From Hellea sp. (GTDB taxonomy: Bacteria; Pseudomonadota; Alphaproteobacteria; Caulobacterales; Maricaulaceae), in assembly GCA_013002305.1 (NCBI GenBank), contig JABDKG010000032.1:1-64000 (forward strand): a DNA stretch of 64,000 nucleotides, written 5' to 3'. The position numbers and the translations under genes were made by a program. Shown in pieces: positions 44,260-53,591 of this stretch. The notes under the pieces were generated by a model. The model had not been told where the DNA came from, ran no database searches, and was given only the letters and a program-made list of their open reading frames with translations. Each line of letters opens with the position of its first letter. Within the stretch, counting starts at the first letter, position 1.

Positions 44260-45754
44260 ATTTTTGGACCTTTCCAGAAGCCGTACGGGGAAGCGCTTTG
44301 ACAATCCGCAAATGACTCGGGTGTTTGAACTTCGCGAGCTGAGCTGTCACATGCGACTGAACCTCGGATAATTCTAATACGGCATCAGCTTTCACGGCGG
44401 CGTAAACACAGCCGGTTTCTCCAAATTTCTCGCAAGGTACGCCAATAACGGCCACTTCCACGATTTGCGGCATTTGGTAGAGCACGTTTTCAACCTCGGC
44501 CGGGTAGACATTTTCGCCGCCGGAAATGTACATGTCTTTGACCCGATCTTCGATGTAAAGGAAACCCTCTTCGTCCATACGGCCGATATCCCCGGATCGA
44601 AACCAGCCGTCAACGAAGCTCTCGGCGTTCGCGTCCGGGCGGCGCCAATAGCCGGGCGTAATCGCCGCGCCTTTAAACCATATCTCACCGGGGACATTTG
44701 GGGCGCAATCCTTTCCGCCCTCATCCACAATTCGGATCCGGGAATGCATACCGCTTTTCCCGGCCGAGCCGACGCGGTGCGGAATATGTTCTTTGGTAAG
44801 AAGGCTGCCAACCGCTGCAGTCTCAGTCATGCCGTAACCTTCCTGTATGATAACATTTTTACCCATCCACCATTCACAGAGTGCGACTGGGACAGCTTCT
44901 GCGCCGCACAAGGCTATTTTGAGCCGCGAGAAATCAATCTCTTCAACATTGGGCATAGCTTTGAGCGCATTATAGGCCGCCGGCACCATAAACAGTGTGG
45001 TAACGCCAAGGTCCGAGTCATCGATCGCATCAAGCGTCATTTTCGGGTCAAACATCCGCATTATTACCGTCGTCGAGCCATACCAAATCGCCGGAATAGC
45101 GGTTACATTAAGCCCGCCAATATGAAAGAGCGGCATGTTAGATAAGGAAACATTGTCGGATGTCGTACCCGTGGCGCTTACGCCCGACGCTATGGAAAAA
45201 TACATCATGCCGTGGGTGATAATAACGCCTTTGGGCGTGCCGGTCGTACCGGAAGAATACATCAAAAGGCACTGATCTTCGAGCTTTTGTTCGACCATCT
45301 CATAGACAGTGTCGGCTGCCGCGAGGCCAGTTTCATATTCGCTCTCGCCGCCCATCCCGCCTGTCAGGACCCAATGTTTGACGCAGCAATTGCCAGCAAG
45401 CGCATCTTTAATGGCGGTAAACGGACTATCCACAAGGCAGAGAGACGTTTCAGAGTTTTCGAGAATGAACTTCAACTCTGGCGGAGTTAGCCTGAAATTT
45501 AGCGCTACCGCGATTGCGCCAATACGCCAACAAGCAAAAATCAGCTCCATCGTATCAGTGGAATTAAGCGTCAAATAAGCGACGCGGTCGCCCCGCTCAA
45601 TTCCTTTTGCCCGAAGCATGCCCGCGCAGCGCGCCACGCGTTCATGCATCTGCGCATATGTAAAATTACGCCCGCTCGGAATTTCGCGCATGGCGATTTT
45701 GTCCGGCGCGCCCGCCGCATAATACTCAATCCAATCCGAAACAGGATAGCTCAT
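44228..45754 (-). CDS. Acyl-CoA synthetase (AMP-forming)
   Basis: This 508-residue ANL-superfamily enzyme shows LMYSSGTTGTPKG (A3 motif, about residues 164-176), GYGMTETA (A5), WFRSGDIGRMDEEGFLYIEDRVKDM and ISGGENVYPAEVE, then the PRTASGKVQK Lys near the end. It activates a carboxylic acid through an acyl-adenylate to acyl-CoA; a fatty acid substrate is likely. The 3' end overlaps the convergent GT-C gene by 32 bp. It could feed the WS/DGAT and lipid A acyltransferases elsewhere in this window, but it is not linked to them. Confidence 0.92.
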   Translation of the reverse strand: MSYPVSDWIEYYAAGAPDKIAMREIPSGRNFTYAQMHERVARCAGMLRAKGIERGDRVAYLTLNSTDTMELIFACWRIGAIAVALNFRLTPPELKFILENSETSLCLVDSPFTAIKDALAGNCCVKHWVLTGGMGGESEYETGLAAADTVYEMVEQKLEDQCLLMYSSGTTGTPKGVIITHGMMYFSIASGVSATGTTSDNVSLSNMPLFHIGGLNVTAIPAIWYGSTTVIMRMFDPKMTLDAIDDSDLGVTTLFMVPAAYNALKAMPNVEEIDFSRLKIALCGAEAVPVALCEWWMGKNVIIQEGYGMTETAAVGSLLTKEHIPHRVGSAGKSGMHSRIRIVDEGGKDCAPNVPGEIWFKGAAITPGYWRRPDANAESFVDGWFRSGDIGRMDEEGFLYIEDRVKDMYISGGENVYPAEVENVLYQMPQIVEVAVIGVPCEKFGETGCVYAAVKADAVLELSEVQSHVTAQLAKFKHPSHLRIVKALPRTASGKVQKFILRDQFSQG

Positions 45755-45820
45755 TGATATTCCCCATATGCAATTTGTTTCGTATGCTTTAGCAGGGTAA
45801 TCAGAACTTGAGGAGTCTAT

Positions 45821-47392
45821 TTAAGCTGATTTTGCAGATAATAATTCGATTAGCGCTGCGGTCGACTTGTCGTGCTCACCTTTGGCTCCATCCATTTCTG
45901 CCAAAATGGATTTAGCCAAAACCTTTCCAAGTTCCACGCCCCATTGGTCGAAACTGTTCACGCCCCAAATCACGCCCTGGACAAAGACTTTGTGCTCATA
46001 AAGCGCGATCAAATGGCCGAGCGCGAAGGGTGATAATTCGTCCAGCGTGATTATCGTCGAGGGTCGGTTGCCGGGGAATGTTTTTTGCGGGGCGAGTTTG
46101 TCCATATCGGATTGGCTATATCCAGCGGCGATCATCTCGTCGCGAACCACATATTCGGGCTTACCGATCATCAGCGCTTCGGATTGGGCGAAGCAATTAG
46201 CGAGTAGTGCATTGTGATGGGCCGGACGCTCTTCGTGATCTTTGAGAACGGCAACAAAATCGACCGGCGCACCGGGCGTGCCTTGATGGAGCCATTGAAA
46301 AAAAGCGTGCTGTCCGTTTGTGCCCTCATCGCCCCAAATGATTGGGCAGGTCAGGCCTGTGTCTTGGCCGTCTCGGGTTTTCGATTTCCCATTACTTTCC
46401 ATTTCGAGCTGCTGCAAAAACGCAGATAGTTTTCTTAATCGCCGCGCATAGGGAATGACTGCAACAGATGTATAGCCCAGAACATTGCGGTTCCAAATCC
46501 CAGTCAGCGCCATCATCACCGGCAGGTTTTCCCCCAAAGAAGCATCTCGGAAATGCTGGTCCATCGCCGCTGCGCCGCTTAAGAACTGATCAAATGCATC
46601 GGGGCCAAAGGCAATTTGCAGAGAAAGCCCAACCGCCGACCAAACCGAATAACGTCCGCCGACCCAGTCCCAAAAATCGAAAATCTGGTCACCGGCAACG
46701 CCAAAACTTTCCGCGCCGCGCCTATTGGCCGTAACGGCTATGAAATTCGCGCCGGCTTTTTTGCCAAGTGCCTTTTCGAGCCAGTCCCGCGCCGCTTCGG
46801 CGTTCATCCGCGTTTCTTGAGTTGTGAAAGATTTCGAGACGACGATGACGAGGGTCGATTTGGGATTAAGCCCGGCGAGTGCGTCATTGATTGATGCGCC
46901 GTCGACATTTTCGGCAAACCGAAGCTCAAACGGACTTTTTGTGCTCGCCGCAAGCCCGTCTGCAATCAGGCGCGGTCCCAAATCCGATCCGCCGATCCCG
47001 ACATGGACAATGGCTTTGAATTTGCCGTCATCACGAATTTTCTCCGCGAAGGCGCGCAGTTTTTGTCGCATCTCTTTGACTTGCTTTCGCACCGCTTCGT
47101 CGCCGCCGACCCCGCGCAGCGCCATATGCAGTACGGCCCGATCTTCGGTCGTATTGATTTTTTCGCCGTCAAAAAAGCGCTGCCGCCAATGTTCAACTTG
47201 GCAGTCCGCCGCGAGATAGAGCAGTTGATCTTTGGCATGTTCGGACATGGCCTGTTTGGAAAAATCGGCCCGCAGCGGCCCTTCGCGCAGGACAAAATTA
47301 TCCATCCGGTTGGATTCTAATTTAAATAGCTCGGAGATACTCACCGCTTCTGCGGCAATGGCTTTCAGTTTTTCAAATCGATCGGCGGACAT
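45821..47392 (-). CDS. pgi: Glucose-6-phosphate isomerase
   Basis: Pgi interconverts glucose-6-phosphate and fructose-6-phosphate. The 523 residues show VHVGIGGSDLGPRL, ENVDG, VVVSKSFTTQET, the long GQHAFFQWLHQG block and NSFDQWGVELGK, the classic end motif. The ATG at 47392 (MSADRFEK) has AGGAGC just upstream; the frame extends to 47464 but that part is not conserved. It is followed on the same strand by the acyl-CoA synthetase. The nearby UDP-sugar epimerase may draw on the same hexose-phosphate pool. Confidence 0.96.
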   Translation of the reverse strand: MSADRFEKLKAIAAEAVSISELFKLESNRMDNFVLREGPLRADFSKQAMSEHAKDQLLYLAADCQVEHWRQRFFDGEKINTTEDRAVLHMALRGVGGDEAVRKQVKEMRQKLRAFAEKIRDDGKFKAIVHVGIGGSDLGPRLIADGLAASTKSPFELRFAENVDGASINDALAGLNPKSTLVIVVSKSFTTQETRMNAEAARDWLEKALGKKAGANFIAVTANRRGAESFGVAGDQIFDFWDWVGGRYSVWSAVGLSLQIAFGPDAFDQFLSGAAAMDQHFRDASLGENLPVMMALTGIWNRNVLGYTSVAVIPYARRLRKLSAFLQQLEMESNGKSKTRDGQDTGLTCPIIWGDEGTNGQHAFFQWLHQGTPGAPVDFVAVLKDHEERPAHHNALLANCFAQSEALMIGKPEYVVRDEMIAAGYSQSDMDKLAPQKTFPGNRPSTIITLDELSPFALGHLIALYEHKVFVQGVIWGVNSFDQWGVELGKVLAKSILAEMDGAKGEHDKSTAALIELLSAKSA

Positions 47393-47489
47393 AATAGCTC
47401 CTGAATGTAAGTGCTTTTTGGCAGATTCCGGCGGCGGTTCAAGATGAAAAACCTCTAGCCCCACGCCGCAATCCTGTTAAACCGCTTTT

Positions 47490-48497
47490 ATGACCTACCT
47501 TGTCACAGGCACAGCCGGATTTATAGGCAATTTTGTGGCGCTTGCTTTGCTCGAACGCGGCGAGGCCGTTATTGGCGTCGACAATCTAACGCCCTATTAT
47601 GATGTGACTCTCAAGGAAGCACGATTGAAACGCCTGTCCGGTTTAAAAAAATTCACAGAAGCCCGGATCGACATTGCCGATATGCGGGCGCTCAAACAGG
47701 TCTTTGCGACGCATAAGCCCGACATCGTCATCAATTTGGCAGCCCAGGCGGGGGTCCGCTATTCTATCGACCAGCCGCATGATTATCTGCATTCCAATTT
47801 GGAGGGATTTCTCAATGTGCTTGAATGTTGCCGCCACGGAAAAGTCGAACATCTGCTCTATGCCTCGACCAGTTCAGCTTACGGTGCCAACGCCCAACCG
47901 CCTTTTAAAGAAACCGACAGCGCCGATCACCCGGTAAGCTTCTATGCCGCTACGAAACGCGCCAATGAGCTAATGGCCCATAGTTATAGCTATCTCTACG
48001 GCATCCCGACATCGGGCCTGCGATTTTTCACCGTTTACGGTCCTTGGGGCCGCCCCGATATGGCCTATTTCAAGTTTACGAAAGCCATAACAGATGGCAC
48101 GCCGATTGACATCTACAATGCCGGCGAGATGTTTCGCGACTTCACCTATATCGACGACATCGTTGATGGCATTATTAAGCTTTGCGGCGTAATCCCGTCT
48201 CCCTATGCATCGCTTAGCACACGAGCTCCGATCCTCGGCAGTAGCCCGGTCGCGCCATTTGAAATTTACAATATCGGCAATCGTAAGGTGGTGAACCTGA
48301 TGGATTTTATCGAGATCCTTGAAGATAAAATCGGCAAGAAGGCAATCAAAAACATGATGCCGATGCAGCCCGGAGATGTTCACCTAACTCACGCCAATAC
48401 AGACAAGCTATCCAGCGTAACCGGGTTCTCACCGGATACAAAAATTGAAGACGGCATTGAGAAATTTGTAAAATGGTACAAAGGTTTTTATGGGTAG
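47490..48497 (+). CDS. NAD-dependent epimerase, UDP-glucuronate 4-epimerase type
   Basis: This 335-residue SDR enzyme has the NAD-binding GTAGFIGNF (residues 7-15), LAAQAGVRYS, the catalytic ASTSSAYG Ser region and FYAATKRANE with the Tyr-x3-Lys pair. RFFTVYGPWGRPDMA and FRDFTYIDDIVDGI are typical of UDP-glucuronate-4-epimerases (LspL/CapI). It would supply UDP-galacturonate for surface glycans or lipid A. It is divergent from pgi and its end overlaps the gluQRS gene by 8 bp. Several envelope-glycan genes lie within 6 kb. Confidence 0.88.
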   Translation: MTYLVTGTAGFIGNFVALALLERGEAVIGVDNLTPYYDVTLKEARLKRLSGLKKFTEARIDIADMRALKQVFATHKPDIVINLAAQAGVRYSIDQPHDYLHSNLEGFLNVLECCRHGKVEHLLYASTSSAYGANAQPPFKETDSADHPVSFYAATKRANELMAHSYSYLYGIPTSGLRFFTVYGPWGRPDMAYFKFTKAITDGTPIDIYNAGEMFRDFTYIDDIVDGIIKLCGVIPSPYASLSTRAPILGSSPVAPFEIYNIGNRKVVNLMDFIEILEDKIGKKAIKNMMPMQPGDVHLTHANTDKLSSVTGFSPDTKIEDGIEKFVKWYKGFYG

Positions 48498-49239
48498 GGT
48501 CATCACCCGCTTTGCCCCGTCGCCAACAGGCTATCTCCATTTAGGCCATGCCTATGCGGCGCAGCAAGCATTCGGATATGCCAATGAACATGGCGGCATC
48601 TGTCTTCTTCGCATTGAAGACATCGATCACACCCGCTGCAAACCCGAATATACAAGCGCAATATATGAAGACCTCGACTGGCTCGGATTTGATTGGCCAA
48701 TTCCAGTTCGGGTTCAAAGCCAGCACCGAGCCGATTATGCGTGCGTGATCGATAGGCTGAATGCAATGGACCTGCTTTATCGATGTTTCAAAACCCGTAA
48801 GGAACTGCCGGATGGCGTTTATCGAGGCGGGCCCGACCCTGATGAAGCCGCGCGGCTTAAAGCCAATGAAAAATTCGCCTGGCGTCTATCAATAGATCGG
48901 GCGCAGGCACATTTAGGTGAATCCGATCTTCCCTTTTCAGATGAAGTGCTCGCGCGCAAGGATATCGGCACATCATATCACGTTGCTTGTTGTCATGATG
49001 ATGCGCTCCAAGCTGTAACCCATGTGGTGCGCGGCAAAGACATAGAGCCCCTCACCGCGTTCCAGAATCTGTTGCAACGATTAATGGGATGGTCTGTGCC
49101 AGAATATATCCATCACAAACTGCGTCTTAACCCTGACGGCGAGAAACTTTCCAAGCGCAATCACGACACGTCGATCCGCTCCCTGCGAGCGGAAGGCTAT
49201 ACAGCCGCCGAGGTTTTGGATATGGCCCAACCATGGTAG
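48490..49239 (+). CDS. gluQ: Glutamyl-Q tRNA(Asp) synthetase
   Basis: GluQRS attaches glutamate to queuosine at position 34 of tRNA(Asp). The HIGH-type motif is HLGH (residues 17-20), preceded by RFAPSPTGYLHLG; the KMSKS-type motif is KLSKR (219-223). No anticodon-binding domain follows, giving the short length of 249 residues. The zinc knuckle of relatives is not complete: only one Cys of the usual CxC pair (YRCFKTR, Cys99) is present and the later Cys is replaced. It overlaps the epimerase gene by 8 bp. The queuosine genes are not in this window. Confidence 0.92.
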   Translation: MGRVITRFAPSPTGYLHLGHAYAAQQAFGYANEHGGICLLRIEDIDHTRCKPEYTSAIYEDLDWLGFDWPIPVRVQSQHRADYACVIDRLNAMDLLYRCFKTRKELPDGVYRGGPDPDEAARLKANEKFAWRLSIDRAQAHLGESDLPFSDEVLARKDIGTSYHVACCHDDALQAVTHVVRGKDIEPLTAFQNLLQRLMGWSVPEYIHHKLRLNPDGEKLSKRNHDTSIRSLRAEGYTAAEVLDMAQPW

Positions 49240-49247
49240 GGAGAGAC

Positions 49248-50282
49248 ATGAGCGATTTTGTCATGGATATTTGGTATTTTGCGGGCATATCGAAAGATGT
49301 GAAGCCCGGCGAAATGCACCGCATTGAAATCGCCGGTGAACCGATCAATCTCGGCCGTTCAAAGTCTGGTGAGGTTTTTGCAATGCGGGATATTTGTCCC
49401 CATTGGTCGGCGCCGTTATCCAAAGGCCGGATAGTCGATGGTACAGTAGAGTGCCCTTATCATGGCTGGCGGTTTGGGACGTCTGACGGGACCTGCAAAG
49501 CCATTCCGGCCCTTTGTTCTGAAGACAAAACTGACACTCAAAAAATCAGAGTTCGAACATATCCAATTCGGGAAGTTGGGGCGCTTATTTGGGTGTTTCT
49601 TTCAAAAGATAAAAAAGGTGAAGATCCGAAAGTCGATCCCCCTTCTATTCCATTTGCCAAAAACAAGCCCATCATAGACGATATCTTTATGCTGGATTGC
49701 CCGATGGATCAGGCTGTCATCGGCCTGATGGACCCGGCGCATGGACCATTTGTGCATCAAAATAAATGGTGGCGCACACAAGGGAGCATGCATGACAAGG
49801 CTAAAAAATTTGAGCCCCGACCTTTGGGGTTTGCGATGGCAGCTCATAGCCCGTCGTCCAATAGTTTCGCCTATAAACTACTTGGCGGCAAACCCACTAC
49901 AGAAATCACATTTTATCTTCCAGGTGCACGTACTGAAGAAATAAAGGTTGGAAAACGCACGATATTGTCACTTACCATCGTGTCGCCAGTTGACGATGAA
50001 CGAACAACAATCCGCCAATTGTTTTTTACTGATATGCTGAAATTTAAGATGATCTTACCGCTGGCTCGGAGCGGAGCGCGAAAGTTTTTACGTCAGGATC
50101 GAGACATAATGGCGCTGCAAAAAATGGGCCTGAAATATAATCCCAAACAAATGTATGTCGGCGACGCCGACGCCCAAGCACGCTGGTATTTTGTGATAAA
50201 AAAGGAATGGGCAAAATCGCGTGCTGAAGGCCGCGAGTTCGTCAACCCGGTCAAGCCGCAAACATTGCGGTATCGCAGCTAG
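49248..50282 (+). CDS. Rieske non-heme iron oxygenase, alpha-subunit type
   Basis: This 344-residue protein has the Rieske cluster motif: CPH (residues about 47-49), then CPYHGWRF about 17 residues on. The catalytic iron site fits GLMDPAHGPFVHQNKWW (D-x2-H-x4-H). VanA/pheophorbide-a-oxygenase-type enzymes of this length work alone with a ferredoxin reductase. The ATG at 49248 is chosen because GGGAGAG lies just upstream; the frame opens at 49233. The substrate (aromatic, sterol or carotenoid-type) is unknown. It starts 8 bp after gluQ, and its stop is shared with the convergent xseA stop. Confidence 0.9.
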   Translation: MSDFVMDIWYFAGISKDVKPGEMHRIEIAGEPINLGRSKSGEVFAMRDICPHWSAPLSKGRIVDGTVECPYHGWRFGTSDGTCKAIPALCSEDKTDTQKIRVRTYPIREVGALIWVFLSKDKKGEDPKVDPPSIPFAKNKPIIDDIFMLDCPMDQAVIGLMDPAHGPFVHQNKWWRTQGSMHDKAKKFEPRPLGFAMAAHSPSSNSFAYKLLGGKPTTEITFYLPGARTEEIKVGKRTILSLTIVSPVDDERTTIRQLFFTDMLKFKMILPLARSGARKFLRQDRDIMALQKMGLKYNPKQMYVGDADAQARWYFVIKKEWAKSRAEGREFVNPVKPQTLRYRS

Positions 50283-51691
50283 AATAAATCGCCTTGATTT
50301 GATTTTTTTTCAAAAATTTTAGGCTTTTTCTTGGATATCGGCTTTGTCGCGGCGAAACTATCGATCACAGCCCCGCGATCGCCATCCGCAAAGGTGAGCG
50401 TGACGGCATCTCCGGATGCTGGCATATCCTTGGACCGAATTACTTTTCCAGTATCATCTGTCACGAGCGCATATCCGCGCTGCAAAACACCCTGATAAGA
50501 ATAGGCTTCAAGCAGCCCCGACGCGCGGCTGAGCCGGTCGGAAGAACGGGCGAGACTTGTCTTAAAAGCATGGCTGGCGCGCTGTGTTAGGTTATCGACG
50601 CGATCTTTGTTGAGCGATATTTGCCTTTGAATATCGGCAGGGCGTATTCGCGCGGCGGCTAGTCGTTGCTGTAAACGCTCAAGCAAACGGTTTGGAGTTC
50701 CGAGCTTGGCGGTCGCGACATCCAATCTTTGGCGCGGCACCGATAAAAGGCTCTCTAAACGTGGCAAACGCGAGGCTATCAGCTTGGTTTTCTTTTCATT
50801 GACGGACCGTGTCAGGCCGCGCGTGAGGCGAAGACTATAATCTTCTAATGTTGTTAGCCATTCACTGCGCACGGGCACGGCAACTTCCGCTGCGCCAGTG
50901 GGTGTTGGCGCGCGATAATCGACAACATAGTCCATTAAAGTCCAATCGGTTTCATGGCCAACCGCAGATATGATTGGAATGTCGGAAGTGGCGGCGGCGC
51001 GCACAACAATCTCTTCGTTAAAACACCATAAATCTTCAAGAGAACCGCCGCCCCGCCCGACAATCAATATATCCGGTCTCGGAAATCCGCCGGCGTGATT
51101 AAAGCCTGTGATAGCGGCGGCGATTTGCTCAGCAGCCTTGTCGCCCTGCACCAGAACGGGCCAAAGAATGACATGGGATGGAAACCGGTCTTCAATCCGG
51201 TGAATTATGTCTCGTATGACGGCACCTGTTGGAGAAGTTACAACGCCAATGACCGACGGCATAAATGGAAGCTCCCGCTTTCGGGCCGCGTCAAACAGGC
51301 CTTCTGCGGCGAACATTTTTTTGCGCTTCTCAAACAGAGCCATAAGCGCGCCTGCGCCGGCGAGCTCCATTTTTTCGACAATGAGCTGATAATTAGAGCG
51401 CCCGGGATAGGTCGATAGTCGGCCCTCCACGATTACTTCCATCCCCTCTTCCGGGCGCATGGATAGGCGGTTCATTGTGCCTTTCCAAATAATGGAATTT
51501 ATCACGGCCTTGTCGTCTTTAATGTCAAGATAGCAATGTCCGGATTTGGCAATCGTTACACGTCCAAGCTCACCGCGCACACGCACATGGCCGAATGTTT
51601 CTTCGATGGTCCGCTTCAAGCTTTGCGCGAGCTCAGAGACTGAGAACTCATATGCATTGCTGGAATATTCTGTTTCAGCAGGTTCGGTCAC
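50279..51691 (-). CDS. xseA: Exodeoxyribonuclease VII large subunit
   Basis: XseA with XseB degrades single-stranded DNA. The N-terminal OB-fold shows VRGELGRVTIAKSGHCYLDIKD (about residues 37-58). The nuclease domain has GVVTSPTGAVIRDI, RPDILIVGRGGGSLEDLW and VGHETDWTLMDYV. A coiled coil (about 290-400) binds the small subunit, and a basic tail follows. It is 470 residues long. xseB is not nearby. The stop is shared with the convergent Rieske gene. purD is divergent upstream. Confidence 0.95.
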   Translation of the reverse strand: MTEPAETEYSSNAYEFSVSELAQSLKRTIEETFGHVRVRGELGRVTIAKSGHCYLDIKDDKAVINSIIWKGTMNRLSMRPEEGMEVIVEGRLSTYPGRSNYQLIVEKMELAGAGALMALFEKRKKMFAAEGLFDAARKRELPFMPSVIGVVTSPTGAVIRDIIHRIEDRFPSHVILWPVLVQGDKAAEQIAAAITGFNHAGGFPRPDILIVGRGGGSLEDLWCFNEEIVVRAAATSDIPIISAVGHETDWTLMDYVVDYRAPTPTGAAEVAVPVRSEWLTTLEDYSLRLTRGLTRSVNEKKTKLIASRLPRLESLLSVPRQRLDVATAKLGTPNRLLERLQQRLAAARIRPADIQRQISLNKDRVDNLTQRASHAFKTSLARSSDRLSRASGLLEAYSYQGVLQRGYALVTDDTGKVIRSKDMPASGDAVTLTFADGDRGAVIDSFAATKPISKKKPKIFEKKSNQGDLF

Positions 51692-51763
51692 GAAATTGTT
51701 TATTGTCCCTTGGAATCACTGGCACTTATAGACTAAGTAAGCCGCGAAAAAAGAGGTTTAGCG

Positions 51764-53035
51764 ATGAAAGTTCTTCTAATTGGCAGCGGCGGACGCGAAC
51801 ACGCTTTGGCGTGGAAATTGGCTAAGAGCGATCAAGTCTCCGAGCTATTTTGCGCGCCCGGCAATGCGGGAATTGCAGAGCTCGCCGCCATCGTCAATAT
51901 CGCGTCAGATGATGTGATCGGCTTGATCGGCGTTGTACAAAGCCTAGAAATTGATTTTGTCATTGTTGGCCCGGAAGCGCCGCTGGCGCTTGGACTCGTC
52001 GATCTATTGCAGGATTTAGGCGTCAAAGTCTTTGGCCCGACACAAGCCGCCGCCCAGCTTGAATCTTCCAAGGCATTCACCAAAGAGTTGTGCGATCGCT
52101 ATGACATTCCGACAGCTGGCTATGCGGTTTTTACAGAAGCGGATGAAGCGATAGCTTATGTCCATGAAAACACCCCGCCTTTTGTCATCAAGGCCGATGG
52201 CCTTGCCGCCGGCAAGGGTGTTGTGATCGCGCAGTCTAAATTTGAAGCTGAAGATGAGCTCACTGAGTTTTTCTCTGGAAAATTTGGCGAAGCGAGCAAG
52301 AAGGTCGTCGTCGAAGAATTTATGACCGGACAGGAAGCAAGCTTCTTTGCCATTTCCGACGGCAAGACAGCAATCCCGCTCATTGCTGCGCAGGATCACA
52401 AGCGGGCCTATGACGGCGATAAGGGTCCGAATACAGGCGGCATGGGCGCCTATTCACCGGCTCCGGTGTTTGGCCAAGCAGAGATGGAATTGGTCATGGA
52501 AAAGATTATCCAACCTACTGTTTACGGGATGAAAAAAGACGGCAACCCCTTTGTGGGCGTCTTGTTTGCAGGGCTGATGATGACCGATGACGGCCCGAAA
52601 TTGATTGAATATAATGCCCGTTTTGGCGATCCGGAATGTCAGGTTTTGATGCGGCGTCTTTCAACAGATGTGATGGATATATTTATCGCTGCAGAAGCCG
52701 GGAAGCTTTCCAAACTTGAAGCTCCGGCTTGGTTTGAAGAAACCGTCGTCAATGTTGTTTTGGCGGCGCAAGGCTATCCCGGAGAATATGAAAAAGGATC
52801 AGAAATCCAAGGTATTGAGACCGCCAATGAAATGGAAGGTGTAAAGATTTTTCATGCTGGCACGAAGAGTGACGATGGAAAAGTTCTTAGCAATGGCGGT
52901 AGGGTTCTTAACGTCACGGCGTCTGGTGATAGCGTAAAAGAAGCCATCGACCGAGCCTATGAAGCTATCGACGAAGCGATTGATTGGCCGGAAGGGTTTT
53001 GCCGCCGCGACATCGCCCATCACGCGCTCAGTTGA
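51764..53035 (+). CDS. purD: Phosphoribosylamine-glycine ligase
   Basis: PurD makes glycinamide ribonucleotide in purine synthesis. The ATP-grasp enzyme starts with KVLLIGSGGREHALAWKL and shows FVIVGPEAPLALGLVD, FVIKADGLAAGKGV, EEFMTGQEAS, QDHKRAYDGDKGPNTGGMGAY and ARFGDPECQ, all diagnostic. The length is 423 residues. It is divergent from xseA, a pairing common in alphaproteobacteria. Its end overlaps the convergent sortase gene by 8 bp. Confidence 0.97.
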   Translation: MKVLLIGSGGREHALAWKLAKSDQVSELFCAPGNAGIAELAAIVNIASDDVIGLIGVVQSLEIDFVIVGPEAPLALGLVDLLQDLGVKVFGPTQAAAQLESSKAFTKELCDRYDIPTAGYAVFTEADEAIAYVHENTPPFVIKADGLAAGKGVVIAQSKFEAEDELTEFFSGKFGEASKKVVVEEFMTGQEASFFAISDGKTAIPLIAAQDHKRAYDGDKGPNTGGMGAYSPAPVFGQAEMELVMEKIIQPTVYGMKKDGNPFVGVLFAGLMMTDDGPKLIEYNARFGDPECQVLMRRLSTDVMDIFIAAEAGKLSKLEAPAWFEETVVNVVLAAQGYPGEYEKGSEIQGIETANEMEGVKIFHAGTKSDDGKVLSNGGRVLNVTASGDSVKEAIDRAYEAIDEAIDWPEGFCRRDIAHHALS

Positions 53036-53591
53036 TTGTTTCAGCGCGAACGATATAGCGCATGGGACCGTTGAAACTGAGACTATCAAATGGGTAACAT
53101 GTGATTAGAAGAAGTCCGTCTTTATTGCCAGAGATGGATAAATCCTGCACCCGTGTGTCCAGGACAAAACCTTGTTCCACCTTATAAGTGTAAATGTCCC
53201 CGGCGACGTTTTGAAGCTCAATGACATCGCCGGGAACGGCGTGTTCAAGAAATGCAAAATGTGTATTTTTGTGGGCAGCGATCGCAGTCATTCCTTGCCC
53301 CGGAAGGTAACTATCTTCTAAAAACGCCGGTGCAAAGGCCAGCGCTTGCCCGGTGGCGCGATCAAGGACAACTTCTTTGACGTTTAATCGGTCAAGTGAG
53401 AGTTCGGCAAATGTCCGCGCATCCATAGTCGACCAAAGCTCTTGCGGCGCGCTCTGATTAAGACTTTGCTCCCAGGCGCGGTCCAGCCAAACACCGGCCA
53501 CGATCGATTTCATTTGGATCCAATTGCCCCAGACAAATAAACTGATGCCCAATAGGCCGACAAAGGCAACAATTAGGCGTCTTAATATCAT
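53028..53591 (-). CDS. Class GN (Gram-negative) sortase
   Basis: This 187-residue transpeptidase has an N-terminal membrane helix (about 5-22). The catalytic residues fit His107 (AIAAHKNTHF), Cys165 (LLLITCYPFD) and Arg178 or Arg182 (MRYIVRAE). Sortases of this marine/Gram-negative group process a single dedicated target, and that gene lies directly upstream, overlapping by ATGA. It would join the target's C-terminal sorting signal to an unknown nucleophile at the cell surface. The convergent purD gene overlaps by 8 bp. Confidence 0.92.
   Translation of the reverse strand: MILRRLIVAFVGLLGISLFVWGNWIQMKSIVAGVWLDRAWEQSLNQSAPQELWSTMDARTFAELSLDRLNVKEVVLDRATGQALAFAPAFLEDSYLPGQGMTAIAAHKNTHFAFLEHAVPGDVIELQNVAGDIYTYKVEQGFVLDTRVQDLSISGNKDGLLLITCYPFDSLSFNGPMRYIVRAETIN

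Noticed and set aside
44465-45145. Long open frame antisense to the acyl-CoA synthetase gene
   Set aside because: Shadow of a gene with clear ANL motifs on the other strand.
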